Assembly: GCF_900141905.1 (NCBI RefSeq)
Contig: NZ_FQZF01000010.1
Location: forward strand, 111,627-175,626
Direction: 5' to 3'
DNA: 64,000 bases
Source of the DNA: Muricoccus roseus
GTDB taxonomy: Bacteria; Pseudomonadota; Alphaproteobacteria; Acetobacterales; Acetobacteraceae
The translations under genes were made by a program, and so were the position numbers. A model generated the notes under the pieces. The model saw only the letters and a list, made by a program, of their open reading frames with translations. It was not told the DNA's origin and did no database searches. Below, piece after piece: positions 18,100-27,295 of this stretch (the stretch's first letter is position 1; every line of letters begins with the position of its first letter).

Positions 18100-18762
18100 C
18101 TATGGGCGCAAGGCCGAGAGCACGAAGTCGATCACATGCCGCCGGCGTCTCGCGATCGCCGCCTTGGTGTCCAGCCGCGCGCCGAAGATGGCCGAGAGGG
18201 TGCGGTTGTTAGAGAAGTAGAAATACGCGATGCCGGCGATGGAGATGTAGACATCAACCGCATCCAGGTCTCCCCGGAACACGCCTTCCGCCGCGCCCCG
18301 GGCCAGCGTTTCATCTACCAGCCCGATCAGGGGGGAATGCATGGCCCGCAGCTGCCGGGACTGGCGGACATGCCGTGCGCCGTGCTGGTTCTCGTCATTC
18401 AGCAGGGCCACGAATTCCGGATGGCCGGCCAGGTAGTCGAAGGAGAAGCCGACGAGCCGGGCCATGGCGTCCAGCGGCGCAAGGTCGGCCAGGTGGAGCG
18501 CCTGCTCCTGCCGCCGGATCTCGGCATAGACCTCCTCGAGCGCGGCAGCGTAGAGGTCCTCCTTCGTGCCGAAGTAGTGGTACACGAGCTGCTTGTTCAC
18601 GCCGGAGCGGGCGGCGATCTCATCCACCCGCGCCCCGGCCAGCCCCTTCGCGGCAAACTCGCCGATCGCCGCTTCCAGAAGGGCGCGGCGCGTGTTCTCC
18701 GGGTCCCGCCGGCCCGGGGCGCGCCGGGTCGGCTGGGGCGTCGTTGCGTCGGGGCGGCGCAT
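18100..18762 (-). CDS. TetR-family transcriptional regulator
   Basis: 220 residues from the ATG at 18762, behind GAGGACC. The N-terminal helix-turn-helix is TRRALLEAAIGEFAAKGLAGARVDEIAARSGVNKQLVYHYFGTKEDLY; the rest is a helical ligand-binding domain. The gene lies between the permease operon (same strand) and the divergent binding-protein gene, and matching operator-like repeats flank it on both sides. It likely controls both transcription units and itself in response to the imported compound. Confidence 0.9.
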   Translation of the reverse strand: MRRPDATTPQPTRRAPGRRDPENTRRALLEAAIGEFAAKGLAGARVDEIAARSGVNKQLVYHYFGTKEDLYAAALEEVYAEIRRQEQALHLADLAPLDAMARLVGFSFDYLAGHPEFVALLNDENQHGARHVRQSRQLRAMHSPLIGLVDETLARGAAEGVFRGDLDAVDVYISIAGIAYFYFSNNRTLSAIFGARLDTKAAIARRRRHVIDFVLSALRP

Positions 18763-18778
18763 GACGGTGCGGTCCTCT

Positions 18779-18827
18779 ACCAACCGGTTGGTTGAATATT
18801 GTTGCGGTGCGAGTGGGGCGTGATAGG
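18779..18827 (+). promoter_or_regulatory. TetR operator and predicted promoter of the binding-protein gene
   Basis: The perfect 14-base palindrome ACCAACCGGTTGGT (18779-18792) lies directly before the tetR start and upstream of a TTGTTG (18799-18804), 17 bases, GATAGG (18822-18827) promoter facing the binding-protein gene. It shares ACCAnnTGGT with the site at 18078. Confidence 0.55.
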
Positions 18828-18887
18828 CTTTTTCGACGCACCCGGCCAAGGGCCTGGGCTGAACCTCGATAAGCGGAGAATTCTCGG

Positions 18888-19904
18888 ATGCCTAGGGACC
18901 GTTCCGCCCTCTCCCGGCGCGGGGTTCTCCTCGCCGGCCTGGCCGCCCCCTTCATTGGGGCGCGGAGCGCGCAGGCGCGGGAGCGGGTCACCTTCGTCCT
19001 CAACTGGACGGCCGCGGCGGATCACTGCCCGTATTTCCTCGCCAAGGCGCAGGGCTGGTACGAGCAGGCCGGGCTGGATGTGACCATCGAGGCCGGGCGC
19101 GGCTCCGGCGCCTCCGCCCAGCGCATCGCGGCCGGCACCGCGCAACTCGGGATCGCCGACATGCCCACCGCGCTGCTGGCACGCAGCCGCGGCGGCAATC
19201 TCGCGGCGGTGATGACCGTCTATGCCAATTCCCCGCAGACCTTCTACTGGCTGCGCAGCAACGGCATCTCGGGCCCGCGGGACTTCCCTGGCCGTTCCAT
19301 CGGCAACCCGCCCGGGGATGCGGCGCGGGTGATGTGGCCGGTATTCGCGCGGCGCGTGAGGATCGAGCCGAATTCCGTGCGCTTCGTGAACATCGCGCCG
19401 CCGGCCAAGATTCCGTCGCTGAAGAACAAGATCATCGACATCACGACGGACTTCTGGAACGAGCACGACCTGAAGCTGCGCGAGTTCGGCCCGGATCTCG
19501 GCTTCCAGCGCTGGAGCGAGATCGGGCTGAACACCTACGGCAACTCGATCATCGCCAATGGCGACGTTCTGGCGAAGCAGCCCGAGATGGTGAAGGCCTT
19601 CGTGCAGGTCTCGCAGCGCGCTTTCGCGGCGACCGTGGCGGATCCGGAGCCGGCCCTGCGCGCGCTTTTTGCCGCGGTTTCAGGGCTGGATGACTGGACC
19701 CAGCGGCGGCAGTGGGAGCGGGTGCAGGAGCTGATGCGCGACCCCACCACTACCTCCGTCGCCCTCGGTGCCTTCGACGCCACCCGGATGAAGGCGGATT
19801 ACGACCTCATCCAGAGCCAGTTCGAGGGCGCGCAGCCCTTCGATCTCGAGAAGGCCTATACCAATGCCTTCCTCGATACCGGGATCAAGATGAAGACCGC
19901 CTGA
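18888..19904 (+). CDS. NMT1/THI5-like ABC transporter substrate-binding protein
   Basis: A 338-residue exported protein with a twin-arginine-like start (SRRGVLLAGLAAPFIGARSAQA). Mature-end motifs VTFVLNWTAAADHCPYFLAKAQGWYEQAGLDVTIEAGRGS match binding proteins for thiamine precursors, taurine and nitrate. The large number of aromatic and charged residues near the N-terminus suggests a cyclic or heteroaromatic ligand, but this is a guess. Divergent from the tetR and permease operon that complete the transporter. Confidence 0.92.
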   Translation: MPRDRSALSRRGVLLAGLAAPFIGARSAQARERVTFVLNWTAAADHCPYFLAKAQGWYEQAGLDVTIEAGRGSGASAQRIAAGTAQLGIADMPTALLARSRGGNLAAVMTVYANSPQTFYWLRSNGISGPRDFPGRSIGNPPGDAARVMWPVFARRVRIEPNSVRFVNIAPPAKIPSLKNKIIDITTDFWNEHDLKLREFGPDLGFQRWSEIGLNTYGNSIIANGDVLAKQPEMVKAFVQVSQRAFAATVADPEPALRALFAAVSGLDDWTQRRQWERVQELMRDPTTTSVALGAFDATRMKADYDLIQSQFEGAQPFDLEKAYTNAFLDTGIKMKTA

Positions 19905-19912
19905 TCCGCAGC

Positions 19913-19933
19913 CAGGGGGGCTCAGCCCCCCTG
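19913..19933. terminator. bidirectional terminator hairpin
   Basis: CAGGGGGGC-TCA-GCCCCCCTG: a 9-base-pair all-strong stem whose loop is the stop codon of the minus-strand hydrolase, 9 bases after the stop of the plus-strand binding protein. It separates two convergent genes. No T-run follows. Confidence 0.55.
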
Positions 19934-20803
19934 CGTTGCGGCGCCGGATTTCGCCGCGCTGAGCACGGCCCGGAAGATGGGGCTCTCCGGCTCCATGTAC
20001 TGGTCGATGATGTCGAAGTGGTTGTAGCCCGGCAGGACATGCACCTCCGGGTCCCCTCCATGCCGGCGTAGGGTGTGCGCGTATCGGAAGGTCAGGTCGA
20101 TCCAGCGCCAGGGCTCCCGGCCCCCGACGAAAAGATGCACGGGGCATCCTGCGCTGGGGGCGCGGTGCTCCAGGTTGTGCCGCTCCGCGATCTCCGGCGT
20201 CAGCCGCAGGTCCTGGTTCACCGTGGTGCCGATGGCCCGGCCGGGATCAAAGATGCCACTGATCATCACCGCACCGCGCAGGAAGGCGGGATCCAGTCCC
20301 CGCGCGCTCCAATCTGCCGCCAGCACGGCGGCGCAGAGATGCGCCCCGGCAGAATGGCCTGATAGGCTGATGGCGAGAGGGTCGCCGCCATGGGTACCAA
20401 TGTGGCGCCGCACCCATTCGACCGCGGCGACGGCGGACCCGACCGTACCGTCCAGGGTGGAGTCAGGGCAGAGCTCGTAATTCGCGACGACGGCGGTGAT
20501 GCCATTCCGCACGAGTCTGTCGGCGACGAAGGCAAAGCTCTCCTTGTCGTTCGCCCGCCAGTAGCCGCCGTGAAAGAAGACATGCACCGGCGCGCCGGGC
20601 TGCGCGGCGGGATAGATGTCCAGCCGGTGCCGGGGATGATCGCCATAGGCGATATCCCCCAGCTTCCTCAGGCCTGCATGGGCGGCGTCATTGGCCGGCG
20701 CGCGCCGCAGACGGTAGCTGGCAAATTCGGGGAAGGCACGTTGCGGGTTGTAGTGCAGCTCGTACTCCGCCGGATCGATGGAGGATGTCGCGACTTCGCT
20801 CAG
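19922..20803 (-). CDS. alpha/beta hydrolase (kynurenine formamidase-like) with no standard start codon
   Basis: The frame is open from the stop of the TSUP gene down to 19922. Homology-like sequence begins near 20790 (DPAEYELHYNPQRAFPEFA) and runs through YPAAQPGAPVHVFFHGGYWRAN (oxyanion hole HGGYW), the nucleophile GHSAGAHL and PGYNHFDII (catalytic histidine). No ATG, GTG or TTG exists in frame upstream of a GTG at 20587, which would remove some 70 conserved residues. I give a CTG at 20803 as the likeliest functional start; the gene may instead be damaged. Related enzymes hydrolyse N-formyl or ester substrates. Confidence 0.7.
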   Translation of the reverse strand: MSEVATSSIDPAEYELHYNPQRAFPEFASYRLRRAPANDAAHAGLRKLGDIAYGDHPRHRLDIYPAAQPGAPVHVFFHGGYWRANDKESFAFVADRLVRNGITAVVANYELCPDSTLDGTVGSAVAAVEWVRRHIGTHGGDPLAISLSGHSAGAHLCAAVLAADWSARGLDPAFLRGAVMISGIFDPGRAIGTTVNQDLRLTPEIAERHNLEHRAPSAGCPVHLFVGGREPWRWIDLTFRYAHTLRRHGGDPEVHVLPGYNHFDIIDQYMEPESPIFRAVLSAAKSGAATQGG

Positions 20804-20941
20804 GGCACGGACTCCGCAAAGGGCCGCCAGCGCTTCTTCCGGCGGGGCGCGCGAGCCTGCACCGCGTCGCGCCGCTCGGGAAGAGGCGAGGTGGTTAGCC
20901 TGCTGCGGACTGCAGGGACGACAAGTGAAGGTGATCGCGGA

Positions 20942-21697
20942 TCACCCCCAGGCACGCCAGAAGAACAGTGCCGTCATCGCCGTGCTGAACAGGATGACGA
21001 AGCCGCGCAGCACCGGCGCCGGCATGCGGCTGGCGAGGATGGCGCCGAGATAGCCGCCCACGATGGCGGCCACGAGCATAACGAGCGTCTCGGGCCAATG
21101 GATCGGCCCCGCCACGGCGAAGCAGATCACGGCGACGAGGTTGGCGGCGCTGACCAGCAGGGTCCGCAGCGCGCTCATCGCCTTGATGTCCAGATCCCCC
21201 AGAAGGCCCCAGACGGCCATCATCATGATGCCGACGCCGCCGCCGAAATAGCCGGCATAGATCGAGAGCAGCACCTGCGCGGCCAGCACGCTGCCCCGTC
21301 CGACGCGGACGCGTTCACGCAGCATGGCGCCGAGCGGGCGGCCGAAGGCGAAGGCCACCGTGCCGGTGAGAAGCAGCCAGGGCAGCAGGTGGTCGAAGGC
21401 ACGCTGGCTGGTGGCCAGAAGCAGCACCGCCCCGGCCAACCCGCCCGCGAGGCTGATGGCGAGCAGGGTGGCCAGGGAGATGCCCTGGAGGGAGCGGTAG
21501 TCGTGCCGCCAGGCCCAGGCGCTGGCCAGCGTGCCGGGCAGGAGCGCCACGGTGCTGGAGGCGTTGGCCGCCACCGAGGGCAGGCCGACGAAGACCATGG
21601 CCGGGATGGTGACGAAGGAGCCACCCCCGGCGGCGGCGTTCATCGCCCCCGCCAGCAGGCCCGCCACCAGCATGAGGAGAGCCGAATCGAGGTCCAT
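20942..21697 (-). CDS. TSUP (TauE/SafE) family membrane exporter
   Basis: A 251-residue membrane protein with about eight hydrophobic segments in two similar halves, each with the family's glycine-rich start: GLLAGAMNAAAGGGSFVTIPAM and YAGYFGGGVGIMMMAV. Members export or import sulfite, sulfoacetate or other organosulfonates, but many are uncharacterised. It lies 27 bases downstream of a TctC gene on the same strand, so it is probably in that operon. Confidence 0.9.
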   Translation of the reverse strand: MDLDSALLMLVAGLLAGAMNAAAGGGSFVTIPAMVFVGLPSVAANASSTVALLPGTLASAWAWRHDYRSLQGISLATLLAISLAGGLAGAVLLLATSQRAFDHLLPWLLLTGTVAFAFGRPLGAMLRERVRVGRGSVLAAQVLLSIYAGYFGGGVGIMMMAVWGLLGDLDIKAMSALRTLLVSAANLVAVICFAVAGPIHWPETLVMLVAAIVGGYLGAILASRMPAPVLRGFVILFSTAMTALFFWRAWG

Positions 21698-21724
21698 GGG
21701 CCCCGGGCCTGGCCGCGCGCCGCC

Positions 21725-22729
21725 CTATTCCACCCGCAGGTTCTTCGCGCGGATGAAGCCGCCCCACACCTCGCCGTCCCGTGCCACGCGGCGGCGGATG
21801 TCCTCGGCGGAGCCGGGGATGGGCACGATGTTCGAGCTGACCATGTTCTGCACCACGGCCGGGTCGGCCATCGCCTCGTGCACCGCGCCGTTCAGCAGCG
21901 TCACCACCGGCTCCGGCATGCCGGCCGGGCCGACCAGCGCCAGCCAGCCGGGCATGACCGGCGCATCCACCCCGGCTTCCGTCAGCGTCGGCAGGTCCGG
22001 CAGGTCGCGCGAGCGCGTGGCGGCCACGGTGGCGAGCGGCACGAGCGCGCGGTTGCGGATCTGCGGCAGCGCGTTGCCGAGCACGCTAATCATCGCATCC
22101 ACCTCCCCCGTCATCACCGCCGTCAGCGCCTGGGTGGTGCCGGCATAGGGAACATGGGTAAGGCGGATGCCGGTGCGGTCGGCCAGCATCTCGGTGGCGA
22201 GATGGGTAGAATTGCCGATGCCCGCGCTGGAGAAGGTCAGGCGCCCGGGCTGGGCCTTGGCCCGTTCCACGAAGGCCGCGAGGGAGGTGATGCCGCTCTT
22301 CGGGCTCGCCACCAGCACGAAAGGCGTGTCCGTCACGGGCGCGATATAGGTGAAGTCCCGCGCGGGGTCATAGGGCAGGTTGCTGTAGAGATAGGGGTTG
22401 AAGGTCAGCAGCGAGACGCCGACGAGGGCGATGACGTGGCCGTCAGGCCGCTGCTGCTTGATGTAGGTCGTCGCGATCACGCCATTGGCGCCGGCGCGGT
22501 TCTCGACCACCACGGGCTGCCCCAGCTTGCGGGCCATGGGCTCGGCCATCAGCCGCGCCACGACATCCGTGTTCGAGCCGGCCGCCTGGGAGACGACGAG
22601 GCGGATGGGCTGGTTGGGGAAGCTGCCCTGGGCACGGGCGAGGCCGGCGGGCAGCGCCGCACCGGCTCCCGCAAGCAGGGCGGCGAGGCTGCGGCGTCCA
22701 ACAGGGCGTCCGGCGGGGCGTATCGTCAT
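21725..22729 (-). CDS. Bug/TctC-type periplasmic substrate-binding protein
   Basis: A 334-residue exported protein (RRSLAALLAGAGAALPAGLARAQG leader). Motifs: FPNQPIRLVVSQAAGSNTDVVARLMAEPMARKLGQPVVVENRAGANG, RPDGHVIAL, MTGEVDAMISVLGNA. Its ATG overlaps the stop of the CocE/NonD hydrolase gene (ATGA), so the two are coupled; the binding protein may capture a substrate or product of that hydrolase. No TctAB membrane partner is in the window, although a TSUP transporter follows. Confidence 0.92.
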   Translation of the reverse strand: MTIRPAGRPVGRRSLAALLAGAGAALPAGLARAQGSFPNQPIRLVVSQAAGSNTDVVARLMAEPMARKLGQPVVVENRAGANGVIATTYIKQQRPDGHVIALVGVSLLTFNPYLYSNLPYDPARDFTYIAPVTDTPFVLVASPKSGITSLAAFVERAKAQPGRLTFSSAGIGNSTHLATEMLADRTGIRLTHVPYAGTTQALTAVMTGEVDAMISVLGNALPQIRNRALVPLATVAATRSRDLPDLPTLTEAGVDAPVMPGWLALVGPAGMPEPVVTLLNGAVHEAMADPAVVQNMVSSNIVPIPGSAEDIRRRVARDGEVWGGFIRAKNLRVE

Positions 22730-24567
22730 GGCGTGTTTCCTTCAGTGGCGGGGAAGGGGCGGAGCGGAAGGTCCAGCGCCGAGGCATGCTCGCCGCCATG
22801 GAGGATGGCGAGGCGCGGCGGCCGCCCATGCGGCACCTGCGCGCAATGCTCGGCATCCGCGCCCGCGATGGAGAGGCGGATACGGCTGCCCGCCTTGAAG
22901 ACCCAGGAGGTGGGCAGAAGCGGGATGCGGAGGCGCTCCGCATGGCCCGGCACCAGCGGGGCCGCATCCTCGCGCCGGAAGCTGCGGCTGGGCCAGCTCG
23001 TCCGGTAGCGGGCCGGTGCCGGTGCTTCCTTGCGGTGCAGGGCGCGCAGGACGCCTTCCGTCACGTAGCGCGCGGTGCCGTCCGCCTCCACCTCGGAGAG
23101 ATAGGCGAAGAGCGCGGCATCAGGCTCGCTGCACTCGATCCAGAGATCGGCCACGCCATGGCCGGTGAGTTCCGTATCGCGCTCCAGCGGCGCGGAGGTC
23201 CAGGCGGGGAGGCGCGCGGCCCGCTCGCCCCAGTCGGCGTAGTAGGTGGTGGTGTCGATAGCGGCCAGGCGCTCGTAGCGCGTGTGCGTTCCGCTGCTGG
23301 CGGTGAAGTCCACCTGCACCGTCTCACGCTCCGTGGCTCCGGCCTTGGGCTTCAGCGCCCCGGGGCTGAGGTGCAGGCGCTCCATGCCGGTGACAGGGGG
23401 CCAGGACGCGGCCTCCTGCCAGCGCTCGCCGTGGATAGAGAAATAGTGCACCCGCGACTCCGCCTCGTAGCCGGTCGTGAGGCCCATGAGGTAGTGATCG
23501 AAGAAGCGCAGCAGCTCACCGAGAAGGGGGAAATGCGAGGCCGCCTCGGGCCGCCAGGGCGAGACATTGCTGCGGGCCCCATGGTCCCACGGCCCCAGCA
23601 GCAGATGCACCGGGTTCTCGCGCAGGGTGAGGAAGCGCGCGATCGCCGCGTTGCTGAAGCCGGCGCCGTCCATCCAGCCTGACGTGGCGAGCACCGCCAC
23701 ATCCGGCCGCACATGCTCGCTATAGGCATAGGGGCTGAAAGAGGCCGAGCTGAACCCGGCATCATAGGGGAGCGGGTCCTCGCGGAAGCGGAACTCCGTG
23801 ATGAAGTCGGGCATGTGGAAGCTGCCGAGATGCTCGTGAATGGCATCGGCCAGCAGCGTGCCGTCCGCGTCCTCATCCACCGGCGCGGGGCCGCGCAGCT
23901 CGGGGTTGGCGTAGTAGGCGATGTTCTTCAGCAGGTCGCGCCGGTCATGATCCATGGCGATCATCAGATCGTCATAGGAACGCGACAGGCGGTTCAGGAA
24001 GACGCCGCCGGGATAGTAGTGGTCCTGCCAGGTGTCCCACATGGCGAAGAGCGGGGCGATGGCGCGCACGGCCGGGTGCCCCGTGCTGGCGAGGAAGTCG
24101 GAGGTCGCGCCGGGATAGGAGATGCCGGTCGCGCCGATGCGCCCATCCGACCAGGGCTGCGCCACCACCCAGTCCGCGATCTCGCGGCTGTCCTCGCGCT
24201 CCCTGGGAGAGCGGAAGCTATCCCGCGTACCGAAGCTGGCGCCCGTGCCGCGCACGTCCACCACCACCACCGCATAGCCGCGCGGCACGAGGAAGCGCAC
24301 AAACTTGCCCGCATTGGGGATGGCATCGGCCTCGCTGCCCTCGGCCAGGGCGAAGCGCCGGTAATAGGGGGTGAGGATCAGCACCGCCGGCACGGGCCCG
24401 GTGGCCCCTTCCGGCAGCCAGGCATCGAGCGCGATGCGGCATCCGTCCCGCATCGTGACGTAGCGGGAGAGCGGGCGCGCGGGCATCGCATGCTCCGCCG
24501 GGCGGCCGGCCATGTAGTGCCCCGGCGTCACGCGCCATGCGGTGCTGCCCTGATCGCTGTCGCCCAT
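22726..24567 (-). CDS. CocE/NonD-family hydrolase (X-Pro dipeptidyl-peptidase S15 type)
   Basis: A 613-residue protein. An alpha/beta-hydrolase core near the N-terminus has RDGCRIALDAWLPEG, VVVVDVRGTGASFG, and the nucleophile elbow GATGISYPGATS (serine in GISYPG). A helical cap follows, then a C-terminal jelly-roll domain of the S15 type. Known members cleave acyl esters (cocaine esterase), glutaryl-cephalosporins or X-Pro peptides. No signal peptide, so cytoplasmic. GGAGGG precedes the ATG. Acyl or amide ester substrate unknown. Confidence 0.88.
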   Translation of the reverse strand: MGDSDQGSTAWRVTPGHYMAGRPAEHAMPARPLSRYVTMRDGCRIALDAWLPEGATGPVPAVLILTPYYRRFALAEGSEADAIPNAGKFVRFLVPRGYAVVVVDVRGTGASFGTRDSFRSPREREDSREIADWVVAQPWSDGRIGATGISYPGATSDFLASTGHPAVRAIAPLFAMWDTWQDHYYPGGVFLNRLSRSYDDLMIAMDHDRRDLLKNIAYYANPELRGPAPVDEDADGTLLADAIHEHLGSFHMPDFITEFRFREDPLPYDAGFSSASFSPYAYSEHVRPDVAVLATSGWMDGAGFSNAAIARFLTLRENPVHLLLGPWDHGARSNVSPWRPEAASHFPLLGELLRFFDHYLMGLTTGYEAESRVHYFSIHGERWQEAASWPPVTGMERLHLSPGALKPKAGATERETVQVDFTASSGTHTRYERLAAIDTTTYYADWGERAARLPAWTSAPLERDTELTGHGVADLWIECSEPDAALFAYLSEVEADGTARYVTEGVLRALHRKEAPAPARYRTSWPSRSFRREDAAPLVPGHAERLRIPLLPTSWVFKAGSRIRLSIAGADAEHCAQVPHGRPPRLAILHGGEHASALDLPLRPFPATEGNTP

Positions 24568-24701
24568 GCCGCGCCTGCCCTCCCTGTTTGAGCGCGGGAG
24601 TGTTCACCAGGATGGCGGTGCTGCCTAGCGCGCCCGAGGCAAGTCGGCGCGATGGACGGCCTGACCTGTTTCCGATTGCGCGATGCGAGCGCGGCCGTCC
24701 T

Positions 24702-25682
24702 TCAGGCCGGCGAGCAGGCCAGGGGCGTATCGCGGAAGGAAGCCACATGCACCGGCGCGGATCCCAGCCCGGCGCGCAGCTCCGCGGCCGACAGATCGCG
24801 CGCGATCACCACCAGCCCCTCAGGCGCCTGCGCCGCGCCGCCCAGGGGCACGGGCGGGCTGAACAGCGTGCCCACCGCCTGCACCAGCAGCGGAACCTCT
24901 TCCCCGGGGCGGCGGATGAAGCCTTTCACGCGCAGAAGGCGGTCCCCGCAGAAGGCCGCCAGATCCTCCATCAGGTCCAGCCGGTCCTCCCAGGAGGCCG
25001 TCTCGGCGAAGGAGAGGCGCAGCACGCCCACCCGGGGGTGAGCGAGGGGAGGCTCCGGGAGGTCCAGCCTGGCCGCCGCCTCATCGGCGCCGGCCAGGAA
25101 GGCGCGGCGGGCGCGTTCCGCCCGGTCCGGCTCCACCAGTCGCGTGGCGAGCGGGTTGATGGAGGCGACGAGCGCCTCGGCCTCCACGACGTCGCGCAGG
25201 TCGAGCTTGGTGAAGACGACGGTGCCGGCGGCGGCAAGCTGGGCGGCCGCCTCGTCGAAATGCGCCGCGCGCTCCGCCGCCTGGGAGGCGTCGCAGGTCG
25301 CCACCACCCGCACGCGCAGGCCGAGCGGGGCCAGGGGTGCCAGGGAACGCAGGATGGGCCCGGGCCGCGAGAGACCGGAGCTTTCCAGCACCACGCGACG
25401 GAAGGGCGGCAGCCCCGAACGCCCGCGCTCCTCCAGCAGGGCACGGATGGTGAAGACCAGATCGCTGGTGAGCGAGCAGCAGACGCAGCCATTGGCCAGC
25501 ATCGCCATAGGCACCCCGCCCGCCTCGGCGAGGATGGCGCCATCCACGTTGATCTCACCTGCTTCGTTCACGATCAGCGCCGTATCCGCCGCTTCCGGCA
25601 GACCGAGCCAGTCCCGCAGCAGCGAGGTCTTCCCGCTGCCGAGGAACCCGGTGAGGAGGATGAACTCGGGCGAGGGCGTCAC
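24702..25682 (-). CDS. COG0523 (CobW/G3E) GTPase, putative metallochaperone
   Basis: A 326-residue protein. Walker A GFLGSGKTS at 12-20, the metal-binding GCVCCSL motif (C66, C68, C69), the TKLD guanine-specificity motif and a C-terminal CobW_C domain. COG0523 proteins deliver or insert metals such as zinc, cobalt or iron. The GTG start overlaps the stop of the amidohydrolase gene (GTGA), a context that suggests it serves that metal-dependent enzyme. Confidence 0.9.
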   Translation of the reverse strand: MTPSPEFILLTGFLGSGKTSLLRDWLGLPEAADTALIVNEAGEINVDGAILAEAGGVPMAMLANGCVCCSLTSDLVFTIRALLEERGRSGLPPFRRVVLESSGLSRPGPILRSLAPLAPLGLRVRVVATCDASQAAERAAHFDEAAAQLAAAGTVVFTKLDLRDVVEAEALVASINPLATRLVEPDRAERARRAFLAGADEAAARLDLPEPPLAHPRVGVLRLSFAETASWEDRLDLMEDLAAFCGDRLLRVKGFIRRPGEEVPLLVQAVGTLFSPPVPLGGAAQAPEGLVVIARDLSAAELRAGLGSAPVHVASFRDTPLACSPA

Positions 25683-27295
25683 GACGCCGCGGCCTCCGCC
25701 TCCTTCTGGGCGGCCACCATGGCGCGGATATCGGCCAGCAGCTCCTCCACGTCAAAGACAAGCCCGGCGCGGATGGTGTGCCGGAGGGCCCGGCGCCACT
25801 CGGCCTTGCCCGTCTCGTCGTTCAGCCGCAGCGCGCCCGTGCCGTAGAGCAGCTTCCAGTCGTCCAGCGGGTTCTCGTCCAGGATCAGCAGGTCGGCGAG
25901 CTTGCCCACCTCGATGCTGCCCGTCTCGCCGTCGATGCCCAGCAGCTCGGCGCCCTGGATGGTCGCGGAGCGCAGCACCTCCAGCGCGTTGAACCCGGCT
26001 TCCTGCAGCAGCTCCAGCTCCCGCACATAGCCATAGCCGAAGATCTGGAAGATGAAGCCGGAATCGCTGCCCGTGCAGACCCGGCCACCCCGGTTCTTGT
26101 AGGCCTTCAGGAACTCCATCCACAGGCGGTAATGCGCCTTCCACTCGATCTCGTTGGTGACGGACCAGCGGTACCAATAGGCGCCGTGGCCGCCGCGCGC
26201 GGGCTGGAAGTAGCGCCACATGCTGGGCCATGTGTACTCGTCATGCCAGTCGGCGCGGCGGAAGCGCATCAGGTCGCGGTTGGCGTCGTAGATCGTCATG
26301 GTCGGGACGAAGGTGAAGTCGAGCTCCAGGAACCGCTCGAGCACCTCGTTCCACTTCGCGCTGCCCGGTTCGGCGGCCTGCAGGAAGGTCTGGCCGGCGG
26401 CGGAGAAGCGGAAATACTCGTCGTTGTAGTTGTAGCCCGGCGGGTAGCTCTGCACGACGCGGTCGTCATAGAGCGCCTCCGGCAGGCCATAGTAGTGCTC
26501 GGCGCTGGTCAGGCCCCATTGCGCTGTCGTCAGCGCGTTCATGCGCGTGACCGCCTGCTGGGCATGGTGGCACCCCGTGCGAAGGCCGAGCTTGCGGCAC
26601 TCCTCCAGCGCGGCACGCATGATGGCGGGCGGGGCGCCGAAGAACTTCACGCCATCCGCGCCGGCCTCCTTCGCCCGCCGCAGCCAGTCCCGCGCCTGGT
26701 CCGGCGTGTGGATGGTCTTCAGCATGTCGTTGACGGCGGGGAAGTAGGGATGCGCGCGGATGCGGGGCGCCGCGATCCGGTTCGCGGCCGAGGCCTCCCG
26801 CTGCTCCGCCACCCAGTCCAGCCCGCTGAAGCAGCCCATCTCGCGCACCGTGGTCACGCCATGGGCGAGCCAGAGCTTGTAGACGTAATCGGCCGGCGCC
26901 ACCGTGCCGTGCAGGGCGTGGTAGGGCACGCCGATATGGGTGTGGCAGTCGATCAGCCCGGGAGTGACGAACTTGCCGTGGCAATCGATCTCGTGGTCGC
27001 CGCCCGCGGGGCGGCGGGCGGGGCTGATCGGCTTGTGCGGCGTGCCCACAGGCTGGATGGCGGCGATCCGGTCGCCCTCGATCACGATATCGGCCGGCCC
27101 CCAGGGCGGGCCGCCCGTGCCGTCGATCACCGTCGCGCCGCGCAGCACCAGCCGCTTGTACGGGCCCGTGCCCCGGTCGCGGGAGGTGGCGGCCGGCACG
27201 GGCGGCATGCCGAGCCGCCCGTTTTTGGCCGTGATCTCCTGGCCGACGGGCGCGGCATCCGGCGCGGGAAAGGTCGTTTGCGGGGCGACGCTCAT
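25679..27295 (-). CDS. metal-dependent amidohydrolase
   Basis: 538 residues from the ATG at 27295, which overlaps the permease stop (ATGA). Amidohydrolase landmarks: LVLRGATVIDGTGG, FVTPGLIDCHTHIG with the metal-binding H118xH120, GADGVKFFG with a possible bridging lysine, GCHHAQQ, and TGSDSGF with a catalytic aspartate. The end, GSIEVGKLADLLILDENPLDDW, is typical of imidazolonepropionase/prolidase-like members. There is an unusual N-terminal extension of about 45 residues. Located between a Pot-type permease and a metallochaperone-like GTPase, it probably hydrolyses an imported amide or cyclic amide. Confidence 0.88.
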   Translation of the reverse strand: MSVAPQTTFPAPDAAPVGQEITAKNGRLGMPPVPAATSRDRGTGPYKRLVLRGATVIDGTGGPPWGPADIVIEGDRIAAIQPVGTPHKPISPARRPAGGDHEIDCHGKFVTPGLIDCHTHIGVPYHALHGTVAPADYVYKLWLAHGVTTVREMGCFSGLDWVAEQREASAANRIAAPRIRAHPYFPAVNDMLKTIHTPDQARDWLRRAKEAGADGVKFFGAPPAIMRAALEECRKLGLRTGCHHAQQAVTRMNALTTAQWGLTSAEHYYGLPEALYDDRVVQSYPPGYNYNDEYFRFSAAGQTFLQAAEPGSAKWNEVLERFLELDFTFVPTMTIYDANRDLMRFRRADWHDEYTWPSMWRYFQPARGGHGAYWYRWSVTNEIEWKAHYRLWMEFLKAYKNRGGRVCTGSDSGFIFQIFGYGYVRELELLQEAGFNALEVLRSATIQGAELLGIDGETGSIEVGKLADLLILDENPLDDWKLLYGTGALRLNDETGKAEWRRALRHTIRAGLVFDVEELLADIRAMVAAQKEAEAAAS

